From an uncultured Alphaproteobacteria bacterium (GTDB taxonomy: Bacteria > Pseudomonadota > Alphaproteobacteria > HIMB59 > GCA-002718135): a stretch of 64,000 nucleotides of DNA. The stretch is taken from positions 65,560 through 129,559 of the forward strand of contig CACLAN010000002.1 in the NCBI GenBank assembly GCA_902604905.1, in the 5' to 3' direction. Under the pieces are notes generated by a model, which ran no database searches, was not told where the DNA came from, and worked only from the letters and a program-made list of their open reading frames with translations. Shown piece after piece: positions 33,616 to 42,272 of this stretch (position 1 is its first letter; each line of letters starts with the position of its first letter). The position numbers and the translations under genes are program-made.

Positions 33616-34053
33616 CTATTTTATAGAAATAAGTCTAGCTTTCTTTTCTTCTGGTATAATTCTCTCAAGATCAATTGTTAAAAGTCCATTAATTAATTCA
33701 GCATCCTTAACTTTGATGTCTTCTGAAATAGTGAACGATCTTTCAAACTGTCTGGTTGAGATTCCTTTATGAATTACTCCATTACCATTATCATTAACCA
33801 CTTTTTCTTTTGGTTTATTTCTAACAGTAAGATTATTTTCTTTTAATTCAATCTCAATGTCTTCTTTACTATATCCAGCAAGAGCAACTTCAATTTTATA
33901 ATTGTGATCATCAACTCTATGAATATTGTAAGGTGGATAGTTTGTATTGTAACGTTCAGTGGATTCTAACATTCTATCAAATTCATCGAAAATCGAATCA
34001 AATCCAACAGAAAATGGTCTTAGAGAATTCCAAACGGATAGGTTTCTAGTCAT
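33616..34053 (-). CDS. Small heat-shock protein (Hsp20/alpha-crystallin, IbpA-type)
   Basis: The ORF track begins at 34101, but the correct start is the ATG at 34053, preceded by AAAGGAG at 6 bases, giving 145 residues that begin MTRNLSVWNSLRPFSVGFD, as IbpA-type proteins do. The alpha-crystallin domain covers about residues 40-130, with the conserved VALAGYSKEDIEIELKENNLTV strand region and GLLTIDLERIIPE near the end. Hsp20 oligomers hold unfolded proteins for refolding. An RpoH-type promoter is seen upstream, fitting heat-shock control. It is monocistronic, ending at a GC-rich hairpin. Confidence 0.93.
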   Translation of the reverse strand: MTRNLSVWNSLRPFSVGFDSIFDEFDRMLESTERYNTNYPPYNIHRVDDHNYKIEVALAGYSKEDIEIELKENNLTVRNKPKEKVVNDNGNGVIHKGISTRQFERSFTISEDIKVKDAELINGLLTIDLERIIPEEKKARLISIK

Positions 34054-34112
34054 AATAACTCCTTTATAAGCAAGTATTAATGTCGGCACCCACAATGGCA
34101 TACTGACAATAA

Positions 34113-34142
34113 TAATGTGGGGATGATTATGATTAATTCAAG
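34113..34142 (-). promoter_or_regulatory. RpoH (sigma-32-type) promoter of hsp20
   Basis: On the minus strand CTTGAA is followed after 14 bases by CCCCACATTA, a close match to the heat-shock promoter consensus (CTTGAA, 13-17 bases, CCCCAT-T). It lies about 60 bases before the hsp20 start codon. Confidence 0.7.
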
Positions 34143-34149
34143 TATGTAA

Positions 34150-34806
34150 TTATTTTTTTCTTATAAAGGATAAGCCATCTGATAACGGTAAAAGAGAAAA
34201 GTCTACACGAGTATCATTTTGGATTTTTGTATTTAACTCTCTTATGGTATTTGTTTGAGAATCGTTTTTTTTCTCATCAGCAACATCACCATGCCAAAGC
34301 ATGTTATCTATAATTATAATGCCGTTTGATGGAACAAGGCTTAAAGATAATTCATAATAATTAGGATAATTATTTTTGTCAGCATCTATGAAGATGAAAT
34401 CATAAGAATGTTGACGGTCTATCATACTTTGCATTATTTCAACCCCATCACCGATAATAGATTCGATTTTTGAACTCATATTATCTAGATCCCAATATTT
34501 TTTAGCTAATGATAGAAATTCGTCTGAATTATCAATTGTTGTGATTTTTCCTTCTGCTGACAAACCTCTTGCAATAAATAAAGTGCTCATGCCAGTAAAT
34601 CTTCCAACTTCTAGACAAGATTTTGCTTTCGATAATTTTGTGATTATTTCTAAAAACTGACCTTGTTCTTTTGCAATTTGCATTTGAGATACACCCCCAA
34701 GCTTAGATGTTTCATCTGCCAGATCGTCAATTATTTTATCTTTTCTATAACCTACGTTTTGTAGATATTTTACTAAGCTTTCATCTATTTTAGTTTGTGT
34801 ACTCAT
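34150..34806 (-). CDS. Class I SAM-dependent O-methyltransferase (family 3)
   Basis: A 218-residue enzyme of the catechol/caffeoyl-CoA O-methyltransferase group. SAM-binding motif CLEVGRFTGMSTLFIA, the acidic IDNSDEFL segment, and metal-site residues in FIFIDADKNNYPNYY and IIIDNMLWHGDVAD are present. It methylates a hydroxyl on a small molecule using a divalent metal; the substrate is unknown. The start is coupled to the end of the thymidine phosphorylase gene (one-base overlap), placing it last in the cdd-punA-deoA run. That link to nucleoside breakdown is unexpected for this family. Confidence 0.85.
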   Translation of the reverse strand: MSTQTKIDESLVKYLQNVGYRKDKIIDDLADETSKLGGVSQMQIAKEQGQFLEIITKLSKAKSCLEVGRFTGMSTLFIARGLSAEGKITTIDNSDEFLSLAKKYWDLDNMSSKIESIIGDGVEIMQSMIDRQHSYDFIFIDADKNNYPNYYELSLSLVPSNGIIIIDNMLWHGDVADEKKNDSQTNTIRELNTKIQNDTRVDFSLLPLSDGLSFIRKK

Positions 34807-36119
34807 TAATTAATGTACTCATAAACTTGTGGTAATTTTTTTATTTCTTTATCTGAAATTGTAAAACAATCTTTTATTCTTTCTTCCAATTCTTTTGAAT
34901 CATCTTCTAGGTTTGAGTGTAATTGCAATAATGGTTTCGTGCTATCAATTTTTTCACCAACAGAAATAACACTATCATATCCTACACCATAATTTATTTT
35001 ATCAGAAACTTGTTTACGTCCTCCGCCAAGCTCTATTAAAATTAAACCTAATTCTCTTGTATGAATTTTTTCGATCCAACCTTCTTTATCAGAAAAAATA
35101 TCTCTAACTGTTGACTCATTATGTAAATCTGTTTCGTAAGTTGATAAAATATTTTTTGGTCCTCCCAAAGCTGAAGTCATCTTTTCAAATTTTTCTGCTG
35201 CTTCTCCATTTGAAAGAACCTCTTCAATTTTTTTAAGAGCATCTTCTTTAGAGATTTTATGGACCATCATTAAAAGTGAAGAGATTAATTCATTCGTGAT
35301 TTTTTCTAAGCGATTATCTTTAATTTCATTTTTTAAATATTTTATACACTCTAACATTTCTAAAGTATGACCTGCGCTTTTTCCTAAGACTTGATTCATA
35401 TCTGTAATTATAGCTTCGCATTTAAGCCCGGCTCCCTTTGCAACACTAACTAAAGATTGTGATAATTCTCTTGATATCTCTATAGTGCTATTAAAAGATC
35501 CGTTCCCAACTTTTACATCGAGAATAAGTGACTTAAGCCCAGAGGCAATTTTCTTAGATAAAATGGAGGAGGTAATTAATGGTAATGATTCCACTGTTCC
35601 AACTATATCTCTTATGGAATAAAGTTTTTTATCAGCAGGTGCTAAGTTTGATGTTTGACCAATTATGGCACAACCAACTTCTTTAACTACTTTCTTAAAC
35701 ATATCTAAATTAGGTTGTGTGTTATATCCTGGGATTGAATCGAATTTATCTAATGTTCCGCCTGTATGACCTAGTCCTCTTCCAGAAATCATAGGAACAT
35801 ATAAACCGCATGCAGCTAATATTGGTGCTAATACAATGCTAGTTTTGTCACCAACTCCACCAGTTGAATGTTTATCACAAACAAGTTCACTATCAACCGT
35901 GTCTGACCAATTTATTGTATCACCTGAGTTTGTCATTGCTTCGGTTAAATAAACTGTCTCTTCTGGAATCATGCCATTAGAAAATATGGCCATACTCATT
36001 GCAGCAATTTGAGGGTCAGAAAAAGATCCGTCTGTTAAACCTTTTACAAATTCATTAATTTCTTCTTTTGATAGAGATTTTTTATCTCTTTTTTTTCTAA
36101 TTATTTCTTGAGGAATCAT
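34806..36119 (-). CDS. deoA: Thymidine / pyrimidine-nucleoside phosphorylase
   Basis: A 437-residue enzyme that splits thymidine or uridine with phosphate to base and (deoxy)ribose-1-phosphate. DKHSTGGVGDKTS is the phosphate-binding signature (about residues 82-94), ISGRGLGHTGGTLDK follows, and DVKVGNGSF is in the central domain. The KHSTGG Lys-His set is typical. Its start overlaps the end of the purine nucleoside phosphorylase gene by 23 bases. With Cdd and PunA it forms a nucleoside catabolic operon feeding pentose phosphates and bases to salvage (Upp at 58.7 kb). Confidence 0.93.
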   Translation of the reverse strand: MIPQEIIRKKRDKKSLSKEEINEFVKGLTDGSFSDPQIAAMSMAIFSNGMIPEETVYLTEAMTNSGDTINWSDTVDSELVCDKHSTGGVGDKTSIVLAPILAACGLYVPMISGRGLGHTGGTLDKFDSIPGYNTQPNLDMFKKVVKEVGCAIIGQTSNLAPADKKLYSIRDIVGTVESLPLITSSILSKKIASGLKSLILDVKVGNGSFNSTIEISRELSQSLVSVAKGAGLKCEAIITDMNQVLGKSAGHTLEMLECIKYLKNEIKDNRLEKITNELISSLLMMVHKISKEDALKKIEEVLSNGEAAEKFEKMTSALGGPKNILSTYETDLHNESTVRDIFSDKEGWIEKIHTRELGLILIELGGGRKQVSDKINYGVGYDSVISVGEKIDSTKPLLQLHSNLEDDSKELEERIKDCFTISDKEIKKLPQVYEYIN

Positions 36120-36927
36120 CGAATTGAACTTCGCGTATAAACTGTTTAATTAAATTTAACACATTGTTCTCTGCTAAGCTTGCGTTTTCTAAAGTTTCTT
36201 GATGGCTTAGTTTTGTTTTATTCATTCCTGCAGCTAAGTTTGTAATTACACTTATTCCAATCACAGGTAAGCTACAATGATTTGCAACTAATACTTCTGG
36301 CACTGTTGACATTCCAACCGCATTTCCACCAATTACTTTTAAGGCATTGATTTCAGCTGGTGTTTCAAAGTTAGGGCCTGAATACATGCAATAAATTCCT
36401 TCATATAATTTTTGATTCGTTTTTTTAGCTATATCAATTAATTGTTCTCTATAAAATTTATGGTATCCATCACTCATATCATGAAAGCGTGGGCCGTAAC
36501 TTTCTGCATTGGCACCAATAAGTGGATTAAAGCCACTCCAATTGATATGATCCTTAATTGCCATTAAACTGCCTGCTGGCATATTCTCATCAAGACTTCC
36601 AGCAGCATTAGTTACAATTAAAAGTTTAGATCCAATATCTTTTAAAACACGTATTGGGGCTGCTAAACTTTGTGGATTATGTCCTTCATAAATATGTGAT
36701 CTACCATACATGCAAACGACATTTAAATTATTAATTTTTCCTAAGACTAACTTTCCAGCGTGTCCTTTTACAGTTGGTTGAGGAAAATCTTCTAATTCCT
36801 CATATGATACTGATTCTATAATATCTTGATCATCAAAAAAATTTGTTAACCCACTTCCTAAAATTACAGCTACGTCGGGCGAATTATTATTTGTTATTTC
36901 TAAAAATTTTTTAGATGATGGGAGCAT
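36097..36927 (-). CDS. punA: Purine nucleoside phosphorylase (trimeric type)
   Basis: A 276-residue enzyme of the trimeric, 6-oxopurine class. The phosphate loop VILGSGLTNFF, GRSHIYEGH, NAAGSLDENMPAGSL and the YSGPNFETPAEI segment with its purine-binding Glu are present. An asparagine follows Thr in VITNLAAG, which in trimeric enzymes marks preference for inosine and guanosine. It would act on inosine from the adenosine deaminase at 25 kb. Start and end overlap its operon neighbours (1 and 23 bases). Confidence 0.92.
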   Translation of the reverse strand: MLPSSKKFLEITNNNSPDVAVILGSGLTNFFDDQDIIESVSYEELEDFPQPTVKGHAGKLVLGKINNLNVVCMYGRSHIYEGHNPQSLAAPIRVLKDIGSKLLIVTNAAGSLDENMPAGSLMAIKDHINWSGFNPLIGANAESYGPRFHDMSDGYHKFYREQLIDIAKKTNQKLYEGIYCMYSGPNFETPAEINALKVIGGNAVGMSTVPEVLVANHCSLPVIGISVITNLAAGMNKTKLSHQETLENASLAENNVLNLIKQFIREVQFDDSSRNN

Positions 36928-37343
36928 TAAAGATTTTCTGGACCAAAAGAATCTGGAAGTAATTCTTCAAGAGTTGAAGTTTTCATATGCCCTTTTTCAT
37001 TACACATATGGATTTTAGTATCTAATGACGCAAATTCTCTTAATCGCTGTCTACATCCTCCACAAGGTGAACATAATAAATCTCCGGAACCAATAACCAC
37101 GACTTCTAAAATTTTTTTACTTCCATGTGAAATCATATTGCCAATTGCAGTTGCTTCGGCGCACTGTGATTGAGGGTATGCCGCATTTTCTACATTACAC
37201 CCTGAAATAATTTGGTTATCTTCAGTAAGAAAAGCTGCGCCTACTTTAAAATGTGAATAAGGAACATGAGCTTGTTCTCTAACTTTTTTTGCAGCCTCAA
37301 ATAAGCTATCAAAATTTTCTGAAACCATATTCTTTTTTAACAT
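36927..37343 (-). CDS. cdd: Cytidine deaminase
   Basis: A 138-residue short (tetrameric) cytidine deaminase converting cytidine to uridine. The zinc site is the three-cysteine type: CAEATA with catalytic Glu (Cys replacing the usual His of the long form) and PCGGCRQ. CNVENAAYPQSQ precedes it, as in Bacillus Cdd. The first ATG at 37343 and a second one five codons on (MVSENFD) are both possible starts. It is the first gene of the cdd-punA-deoA run. Confidence 0.92.
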   Translation of the reverse strand: MLKKNMVSENFDSLFEAAKKVREQAHVPYSHFKVGAAFLTEDNQIISGCNVENAAYPQSQCAEATAIGNMISHGSKKILEVVVIGSGDLLCSPCGGCRQRLREFASLDTKIHMCNEKGHMKTSTLEELLPDSFGPENL

Positions 37344-37369
37344 GAAATTACTAAAAAAATTATTTATTT

Positions 37370-38521
37370 CTAAATCTTAAACAATTCTTGAGACAAATCA
37401 GGAAGTTCATCTCCCCAAAAAACTTCTTTGCGCAAAAATTCTGGATCTTGGTTAAAACAAACAGACATTGCTGAATTATAAACGGCTCTTGAGTCAATTG
37501 TGGAGTTTAGATCTCTTCCTTCAAATAATTCTTTCTTTTTCAATCCAGGCCAATCTGTATAAACTTGGGATTTTTTTAGTAAGCCGCCAGCCATTAGTAT
37601 TGCGCTTCCGTATCCATGTTCAGTACCATAGCCTCCATTTTGTTTTATAGTTCGGCCAAATTCTGTCAAAGTTAAAATTAGAGTATTATCAAACGCTTGG
37701 CCAAGATTTTCATGCAAAATTGTAACAATTTTATTTACCTCTTCAAGTTCATCGGCATGAGCTCCATCAACACCTCCTTGAGCAGCATGGGTATCAAAAC
37801 CATCTAAATCAAACACAGCAACTCGAGGACCACTTTGATCTTTTAATTGTTTAGCAGCTTCAAGAGCAAGTTTTCTTCTATCGTCAGAGTCAGTAGCTAT
37901 TTGCATGGACAATGGTCTTTGTCTAATTGTATCAAGTGTCGATTTAATTAGCTCATTATGCTCACCTTTAAATTCATTATAAATTTGATCTATTAAATTC
38001 GTTTCAACAAAATCTGGTGATGGAAAAAAATTATTATTTTGTGGCACACCTCTTAATAAAAGTGGCATTGGTAATGATATAGCCAAACCTTTTCCTATAA
38101 TATTCGAAGCTAATAATCCCCTTCCAAGCCATCCTGTTTTTTCTTTGTATGGAATGTGAGCTCCGGTTTCCATTAAATTTTGACCATCAAAATGAGATCT
38201 ACCTGTGTAAGGAATATTTGTTGCATGAACAAATGCCGCTTGATTAGTTTGCCAGAGCTTATGAAAAATTTCTAATTTAGGATGAAGACCAAAATCACTA
38301 TTTAAATTAAGAACGTCTTCCAAAATAAGTTTTCTTCTTAATTTTTTTAGACGTTTATCTCCAATTACAGGAACAGCTGTTAAACCGTCCATCCCTCCGC
38401 GAAGTGATATAATAATTAAATTTTTTTTCTGCATTGAAGCAAAACTAATTTTTGGAAAATATCCTGAAAGAAATAGTGTTGTTGATCCTCCAATTAAAAA
38501 ATTTCTTCTTGTGCAGTTCAT
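37370..38521 (-). CDS. DUF1501 secreted protein
   Basis: A 383-residue protein with a twin-arginine-like leader (CTRRNFLIGGSTTLFLSG). It matches DUF1501, distantly sulfatase/alkaline-phosphatase-like: IIISLRGGMDGLTAVP at the start, HATNIPYTGRSHFDGQNLME, FDLDGFDTHAAQGG and TLTEFGRTIKQNGGYGTEHGYG. The function of this family is not established. It overlaps the DUF1800 gene by 4 bases, the pairing seen in many bacteria, so the two proteins are expected to work together outside the cytoplasm. Confidence 0.88.
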   Translation of the reverse strand: MNCTRRNFLIGGSTTLFLSGYFPKISFASMQKKNLIIISLRGGMDGLTAVPVIGDKRLKKLRRKLILEDVLNLNSDFGLHPKLEIFHKLWQTNQAAFVHATNIPYTGRSHFDGQNLMETGAHIPYKEKTGWLGRGLLASNIIGKGLAISLPMPLLLRGVPQNNNFFPSPDFVETNLIDQIYNEFKGEHNELIKSTLDTIRQRPLSMQIATDSDDRRKLALEAAKQLKDQSGPRVAVFDLDGFDTHAAQGGVDGAHADELEEVNKIVTILHENLGQAFDNTLILTLTEFGRTIKQNGGYGTEHGYGSAILMAGGLLKKSQVYTDWPGLKKKELFEGRDLNSTIDSRAVYNSAMSVCFNQDPEFLRKEVFWGDELPDLSQELFKI

Positions 38522-39954
38522 GCTTTCAATACTCCAGGTAAATTACAAATGACTCCATACTTTTGACCTAAATCATAATCCAAAGTGCCAAACCTAAAAT
38601 TTTCAATAAGTGATGCCATATTTTCATGATCTTCAAAATTATTTTTAAGACAAGCTAAAATAAAATCATGGGATCTGTTTCCAGATTTAACATGTATTGG
38701 AAGCTCAACGGAAGAGAACCAAAAGCGACGTAATAATAATTCTGGTGATACCCAATCTGCCTCAAAATCACTCCAACCATTTGGTTGTTTTGCACGATAA
38801 GGTGAATGACCAATTTCTCTAAGTATCCATGATAGTTGTCTTTGTCTTCTATTTGGCTTTGAACTGAAAGAATAATTCATTTTTTCAGAAGAAAGAGGAA
38901 TATTTAAATCAAACATTCTAGATAATTGCATCAACCATATTTCTGGTGGATGAAATTTATGTGTATTCTCATTATGTTTGTAAGCTTGCGTAATAACTGC
39001 TTTGTGAATTTCAATTAGACTTCCATTGGATTTGTTCCATGCTTCTATTACTGGGTTAATCATATCTTCAGTTGGTTCATCTGTAATAAAATGCCTACAT
39101 AATTTTGTTGAAACAAATTTGATACAGATTGGGTGTGTTGCCAAATCATGAATTACTTTTGCAAGTTCTCTTTTTGCATCATTTTTATATTTAACTCCTA
39201 AAACTATTTTGTCTCCTTTTTGATGCATTTCTTGATCAAACCATATGTCTCCTGTCTCTAAATTTTTTCTATCCCATTTGTGTGCCCAACCTGTCATAAT
39301 ATAGGCTAACTGAATAACATCATCCTGAGTGTATCCAGCATTTGGTGAAACAGTATGTAATTCTAGTAGTTCTCTTGCATGATTTTCGTTTATAGTTTCT
39401 CGCCACTCCATTCCTTTTTTAGAATTGGGACCAAAAGATTCTGAGTTATCGAGATGGTGAATCATGCACCATGAAGTAGTAACCGACTGCACCATCTCTT
39501 CAAAAGTTTTAACCATAGTAGGTCTAATAATTTCGCGTTGATAAGGCCCAGTGCTAAACTCTGCCAAAAAATCTTTTTCACTTATTGCAAAGTGATTTCC
39601 CCAAAAAAGCCAAAAACGCTCAAAAACAGGCTGTTTGGAATACTTAGTTTGATAATGACGAATAGCATGTTCATTTAATTCAAAATACCTTTCACCAGTT
39701 TTTATTCTTAATTCATCTTTTGCTTTTCTATAGGCATGTTTGTCATTTTTAAATTTTTTTCTTAAGACTTCTCTGTCTCCGTATACCCACTCTCCATATT
39801 TTTTTCTTAATTCTTTTTCTGTTGGAATTATTCCAGGCCATAAGAGATTAGGTATAGTATTTAGTTGATTTAATGCCCAATTAAGAGGATCTTTATCTGG
39901 TTTATCATTTGGTGATAAACCAAACGCTACTCGTCTATAAAATTTTAATGACAT
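38518..39954 (-). CDS. DUF1800 family protein
   Basis: A 478-residue protein of DUF1800. The family core is clear: FERFWLFWGNHFAIS, MEWRETINENHARELLELHT, NAGYTQDDVIQLAYIMTGW and the later KLCRHFITDEP. A first helix-rich part with many charged residues precedes it. I see no standard signal peptide, unlike its DUF1501 partner; the opening LKFYRRVAFGLSPND is the usual DUF1800 start. It is upstream of and overlaps the DUF1501 gene. Function unknown. Confidence 0.87.
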   Translation of the reverse strand: MSLKFYRRVAFGLSPNDKPDKDPLNWALNQLNTIPNLLWPGIIPTEKELRKKYGEWVYGDREVLRKKFKNDKHAYRKAKDELRIKTGERYFELNEHAIRHYQTKYSKQPVFERFWLFWGNHFAISEKDFLAEFSTGPYQREIIRPTMVKTFEEMVQSVTTSWCMIHHLDNSESFGPNSKKGMEWRETINENHARELLELHTVSPNAGYTQDDVIQLAYIMTGWAHKWDRKNLETGDIWFDQEMHQKGDKIVLGVKYKNDAKRELAKVIHDLATHPICIKFVSTKLCRHFITDEPTEDMINPVIEAWNKSNGSLIEIHKAVITQAYKHNENTHKFHPPEIWLMQLSRMFDLNIPLSSEKMNYSFSSKPNRRQRQLSWILREIGHSPYRAKQPNGWSDFEADWVSPELLLRRFWFSSVELPIHVKSGNRSHDFILACLKNNFEDHENMASLIENFRFGTLDYDLGQKYGVICNLPGVLKA

Positions 39955-40006
39955 ATTTAAAAAAAAATAGTTTACATATATTTATAATATTTAAAAATAG
40001 AATTTA

Positions 40007-40657
40007 ATGAAAAAAATACCCCTAAAGATTTGTGGCATAACAAATGTAAAATCAGTTGAAGTTGCATATAAAAATAAAATAAAATCATTAGGTTTTGCAA
40101 GCAAAAGTTTAAATGGACCAAACACAGCTAGTGATAAAAAAATTCAATCATTAATTAAAGAGTGTAAAAATTATAAAATAGAATCAGTTCTTTTGACCCG
40201 ATATGTATCATTAGATAAAATAATTGAACAAATAGATTTCACAAAACCAAAGACAATTTCATGTTCGTATCATTTTTCAAAAAAGGATTTATTAAGAATA
40301 AAAAATATATTTAAAAGATTAAAAATTGGGGTTGCTATTAATCCTGAAAATTTTAATAAAAATTATATTGAGTCAATTAAAAAAATTGTTGATGTGGTTT
40401 ATTTTGATATGAATGTATATAGAAAAAAAAGCATTAAAAAATACTCATTGAAGAAAAGTATTAAACAAATAGAATTTATTAAAAATAAAAATATTCCTGT
40501 TTATATTGGTGGCGGTATAGATAAGAAAAATGTTTCGAATATTCTTAAACAAACTTCACCTTTTGGTTTAGATATTTCAAGAGGTTTAAAAAATAACCGT
40601 AATTTAATATCTCAAGAAAAGCTTAAAGATTTGTTAAATCAAATTTCTATAGGATAA
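40007..40657 (+). CDS. Divergent phosphoribosylanthranilate isomerase-like protein
   Basis: A 216-residue beta/alpha-barrel protein. KICGIT with catalytic Cys9, an Asp in VVYFDMN (Asp134) at the second catalytic position, and the phosphate-site end VYIGGGIDKKNVSNIL plus PFGLDISRGL match TrpF. Middle motifs are poorly kept: the usual QLHG segment is replaced by SCSYHF and the GGtG loop after the Asp is absent. It is either a fast-diverged TrpF or a barrel with a shifted role. It converges on folK (24-base overlap) and has the same strongly AT-rich, lysine-rich character as the folate genes. Confidence 0.62.
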   Translation: MKKIPLKICGITNVKSVEVAYKNKIKSLGFASKSLNGPNTASDKKIQSLIKECKNYKIESVLLTRYVSLDKIIEQIDFTKPKTISCSYHFSKKDLLRIKNIFKRLKIGVAINPENFNKNYIESIKKIVDVVYFDMNVYRKKSIKKYSLKKSIKQIEFIKNKNIPVYIGGGIDKKNVSNILKQTSPFGLDISRGLKNNRNLISQEKLKDLLNQISIG

Positions 40658-41134
40658 TTTTTTAATAATATATTTATTTGTTAATTCTTTAGATAATTGA
40701 TTGATAGATTTTTTTTCAACTGGATGGAGAAGAAAGGGTTTAATATCTAATATAGGATATAGAACAAAATCTCTTTCTTTGGCTCTTGGATGCGGAATAA
40801 TTAGATTGTTGTAATGATACTTACTAATTCCAAAAAAAATTATATCAATATCGATACTTCTTGGTCCGTTAACTATTCTTTTATTTTTTTTTAATTTTCT
40901 TTCAATTTTTTGAATAGAATTGATTAATTGAAGAGGCTGTTGATTCGTTTTTAAGATAATTGCACTGTTGTAAAAGTTTGACTGATATTTATATCCATAT
41001 GGCGCTGAAATATAAATATTAGCAAACTTACTTATGTGCCCAATTTTACTTAACTCTCTTACTGCACTACGTAAATTAAGTATTGAATTACCTACATTTG
41101 ACCCAAGGGCAATGATAGTTTCAGTTTGAAACAC
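40634..41134 (-). CDS. folK: 2-amino-4-hydroxy-6-hydroxymethyldihydropteridine pyrophosphokinase
   Basis: A 166-residue HPPK that activates the pterin for dihydropteroate synthase. ALGSNVGNSILNLRSAV at the start, GPRSIDIDIIFF (magnesium-binding Asp-x-Asp) and IPHPRAKERDFVLYPI are the diagnostic motifs. It is last in the folate run and overlaps folB by 14 bases. The C-terminus is basic and slightly extended. Confidence 0.93.
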   Translation of the reverse strand: MFQTETIIALGSNVGNSILNLRSAVRELSKIGHISKFANIYISAPYGYKYQSNFYNSAIILKTNQQPLQLINSIQKIERKLKKNKRIVNGPRSIDIDIIFFGISKYHYNNLIIPHPRAKERDFVLYPILDIKPFLLHPVEKKSINQLSKELTNKYIIKKLSYRNLI

Positions 41135-41465
41135 TTACTGATTCTGCTCCATATTTTTTGGCAACAGCTGTTTTATTTATCTTTATTTTTATATTTTTGA
41201 TTTTAAATTTTTTTTCAAGCGCCTTCGATGTTTTAGAAATTAAATGTTCAAGGGTGTGTGACTTTGATTCTTTTATATAAGTCTTAAGAAATTTTGTAAT
41301 GGCAGAATAATCTTTAACATTATTAATATTATTTAAATTTAAAGAGTCTTTTACTTTATAGTCGAAGGATAGAGTAACTTTGAGAAGTTGCTTTTTCTTT
41401 CTTTCAAGTTCTGTGATACCTAAATTTGCACTAATGGATAAATTTTTTATTTCTACTTTAAACAT
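41121..41465 (-). CDS. folB: Dihydroneopterin aldolase
   Basis: A 114-residue FolB, which releases glycolaldehyde from dihydroneopterin. The LGITELERKKKQ opening, DYSAITKFLKTYI and the SHTLEHLISKTSKAL segment with pterin-binding Glu are seen, and a Lys (KINKTAVAKKYGAESVSV) near the end is at the catalytic position. The sequence is lysine-rich beyond what is usual. It overlaps folP by 13 and folK by 14 bases. Confidence 0.85.
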   Translation of the reverse strand: MFKVEIKNLSISANLGITELERKKKQLLKVTLSFDYKVKDSLNLNNINNVKDYSAITKFLKTYIKESKSHTLEHLISKTSKALEKKFKIKNIKIKINKTAVAKKYGAESVSVSN

Positions 41466-42271
41466 AACTTTTTAAAAATTTTTAATGACTGTGAAGTTTC
41501 TTTAACATCATGCACCCTAAATATATCAACACCCTTTTGATAACAATATAAAGCCGAAGCAATAGATCCTCCTAATCTTTCGTCAGCATTGCTTTGATCA
41601 ATTAGATTTATCCAGCTTTTTCTTGAAGAGCCCAGCAGCAATCCGTAACCTTTAAACTTAAACTGCTCAATTTTTTGCATGATCTCGATATTTTGATTTA
41701 AATTTTTGCCGAAACCTATTCCAGGATCAAACCATACTTTAGTTGAAGGTATTCTTAATTTTTCTAATTGTTTAATTTTTTTTAAAAAAATTTTCTTAAT
41801 ATCCTGTACTACATTTTTATAAGAATTAATTTTAGATTGCATTGTCTTAGGTGGAGCAGGTGTGTGCATTAAGATTAAACCTGTTTTGAATTTTTTAGAT
41901 AAATAAAATAAATCCTCAGAACCACCGAACACATCATTAATTATATGAGCACCCATGCTTAATGCATATTCTTGTGTCTCAATTTTATTAGTATCAACAG
42001 AGATAACAAATTTGTTTTTTGGTAATTTTTTCAATATAGGATCTAGTCTTTTAACTTCTTCATTGTAGGTAAGAGGTTCAGAGCCAGGCCTCGTACTTTC
42101 AGCTCCAATATCAATAATATCTGCTCCATTTTCTATCATTTTCTTAATATTATTTAGAGCATCCTTTGTCTTAAAACTCTTTCCACCATCACTAAAAGAG
42201 TCGGGCGTAACATTACATATGCCCATAACTGTTGGTTTATTAAATTTAAAATTATGTTTACCCAATTTCAT
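41453..42271 (-). CDS. folP: Dihydropteroate synthase
   Basis: A 272-residue (beta/alpha)8 enzyme joining the activated pterin with p-aminobenzoate. GICNVTPDSFSDGG and DIGAESTRPGSEPL are the two signature loops; VWFDPGIGFGKN and LLLGSSRKSW supply pterin and phosphate contacts. Length is standard. It sits in the middle of the operon, overlapping folB, one base after the aminotransferase-like gene. Confidence 0.95.
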   Translation of the reverse strand: MKLGKHNFKFNKPTVMGICNVTPDSFSDGGKSFKTKDALNNIKKMIENGADIIDIGAESTRPGSEPLTYNEEVKRLDPILKKLPKNKFVISVDTNKIETQEYALSMGAHIINDVFGGSEDLFYLSKKFKTGLILMHTPAPPKTMQSKINSYKNVVQDIKKIFLKKIKQLEKLRIPSTKVWFDPGIGFGKNLNQNIEIMQKIEQFKFKGYGLLLGSSRKSWINLIDQSNADERLGGSIASALYCYQKGVDIFRVHDVKETSQSLKIFKKLCLK

Positions 42272-42272
42272 T

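Noticed and set aside
33587-33772. 61-residue plus-strand ORF at the hsp20 end
   Set aside because: Antisense to hsp20 and starts within the GC-rich hairpin; no family features.
34054-34101. N-terminal extension of Hsp20 in the ORF track
   Set aside because: The ATG at 34053 has a strong ribosome site and begins the normal family sequence; the extension overlaps the mapped promoter/leader.
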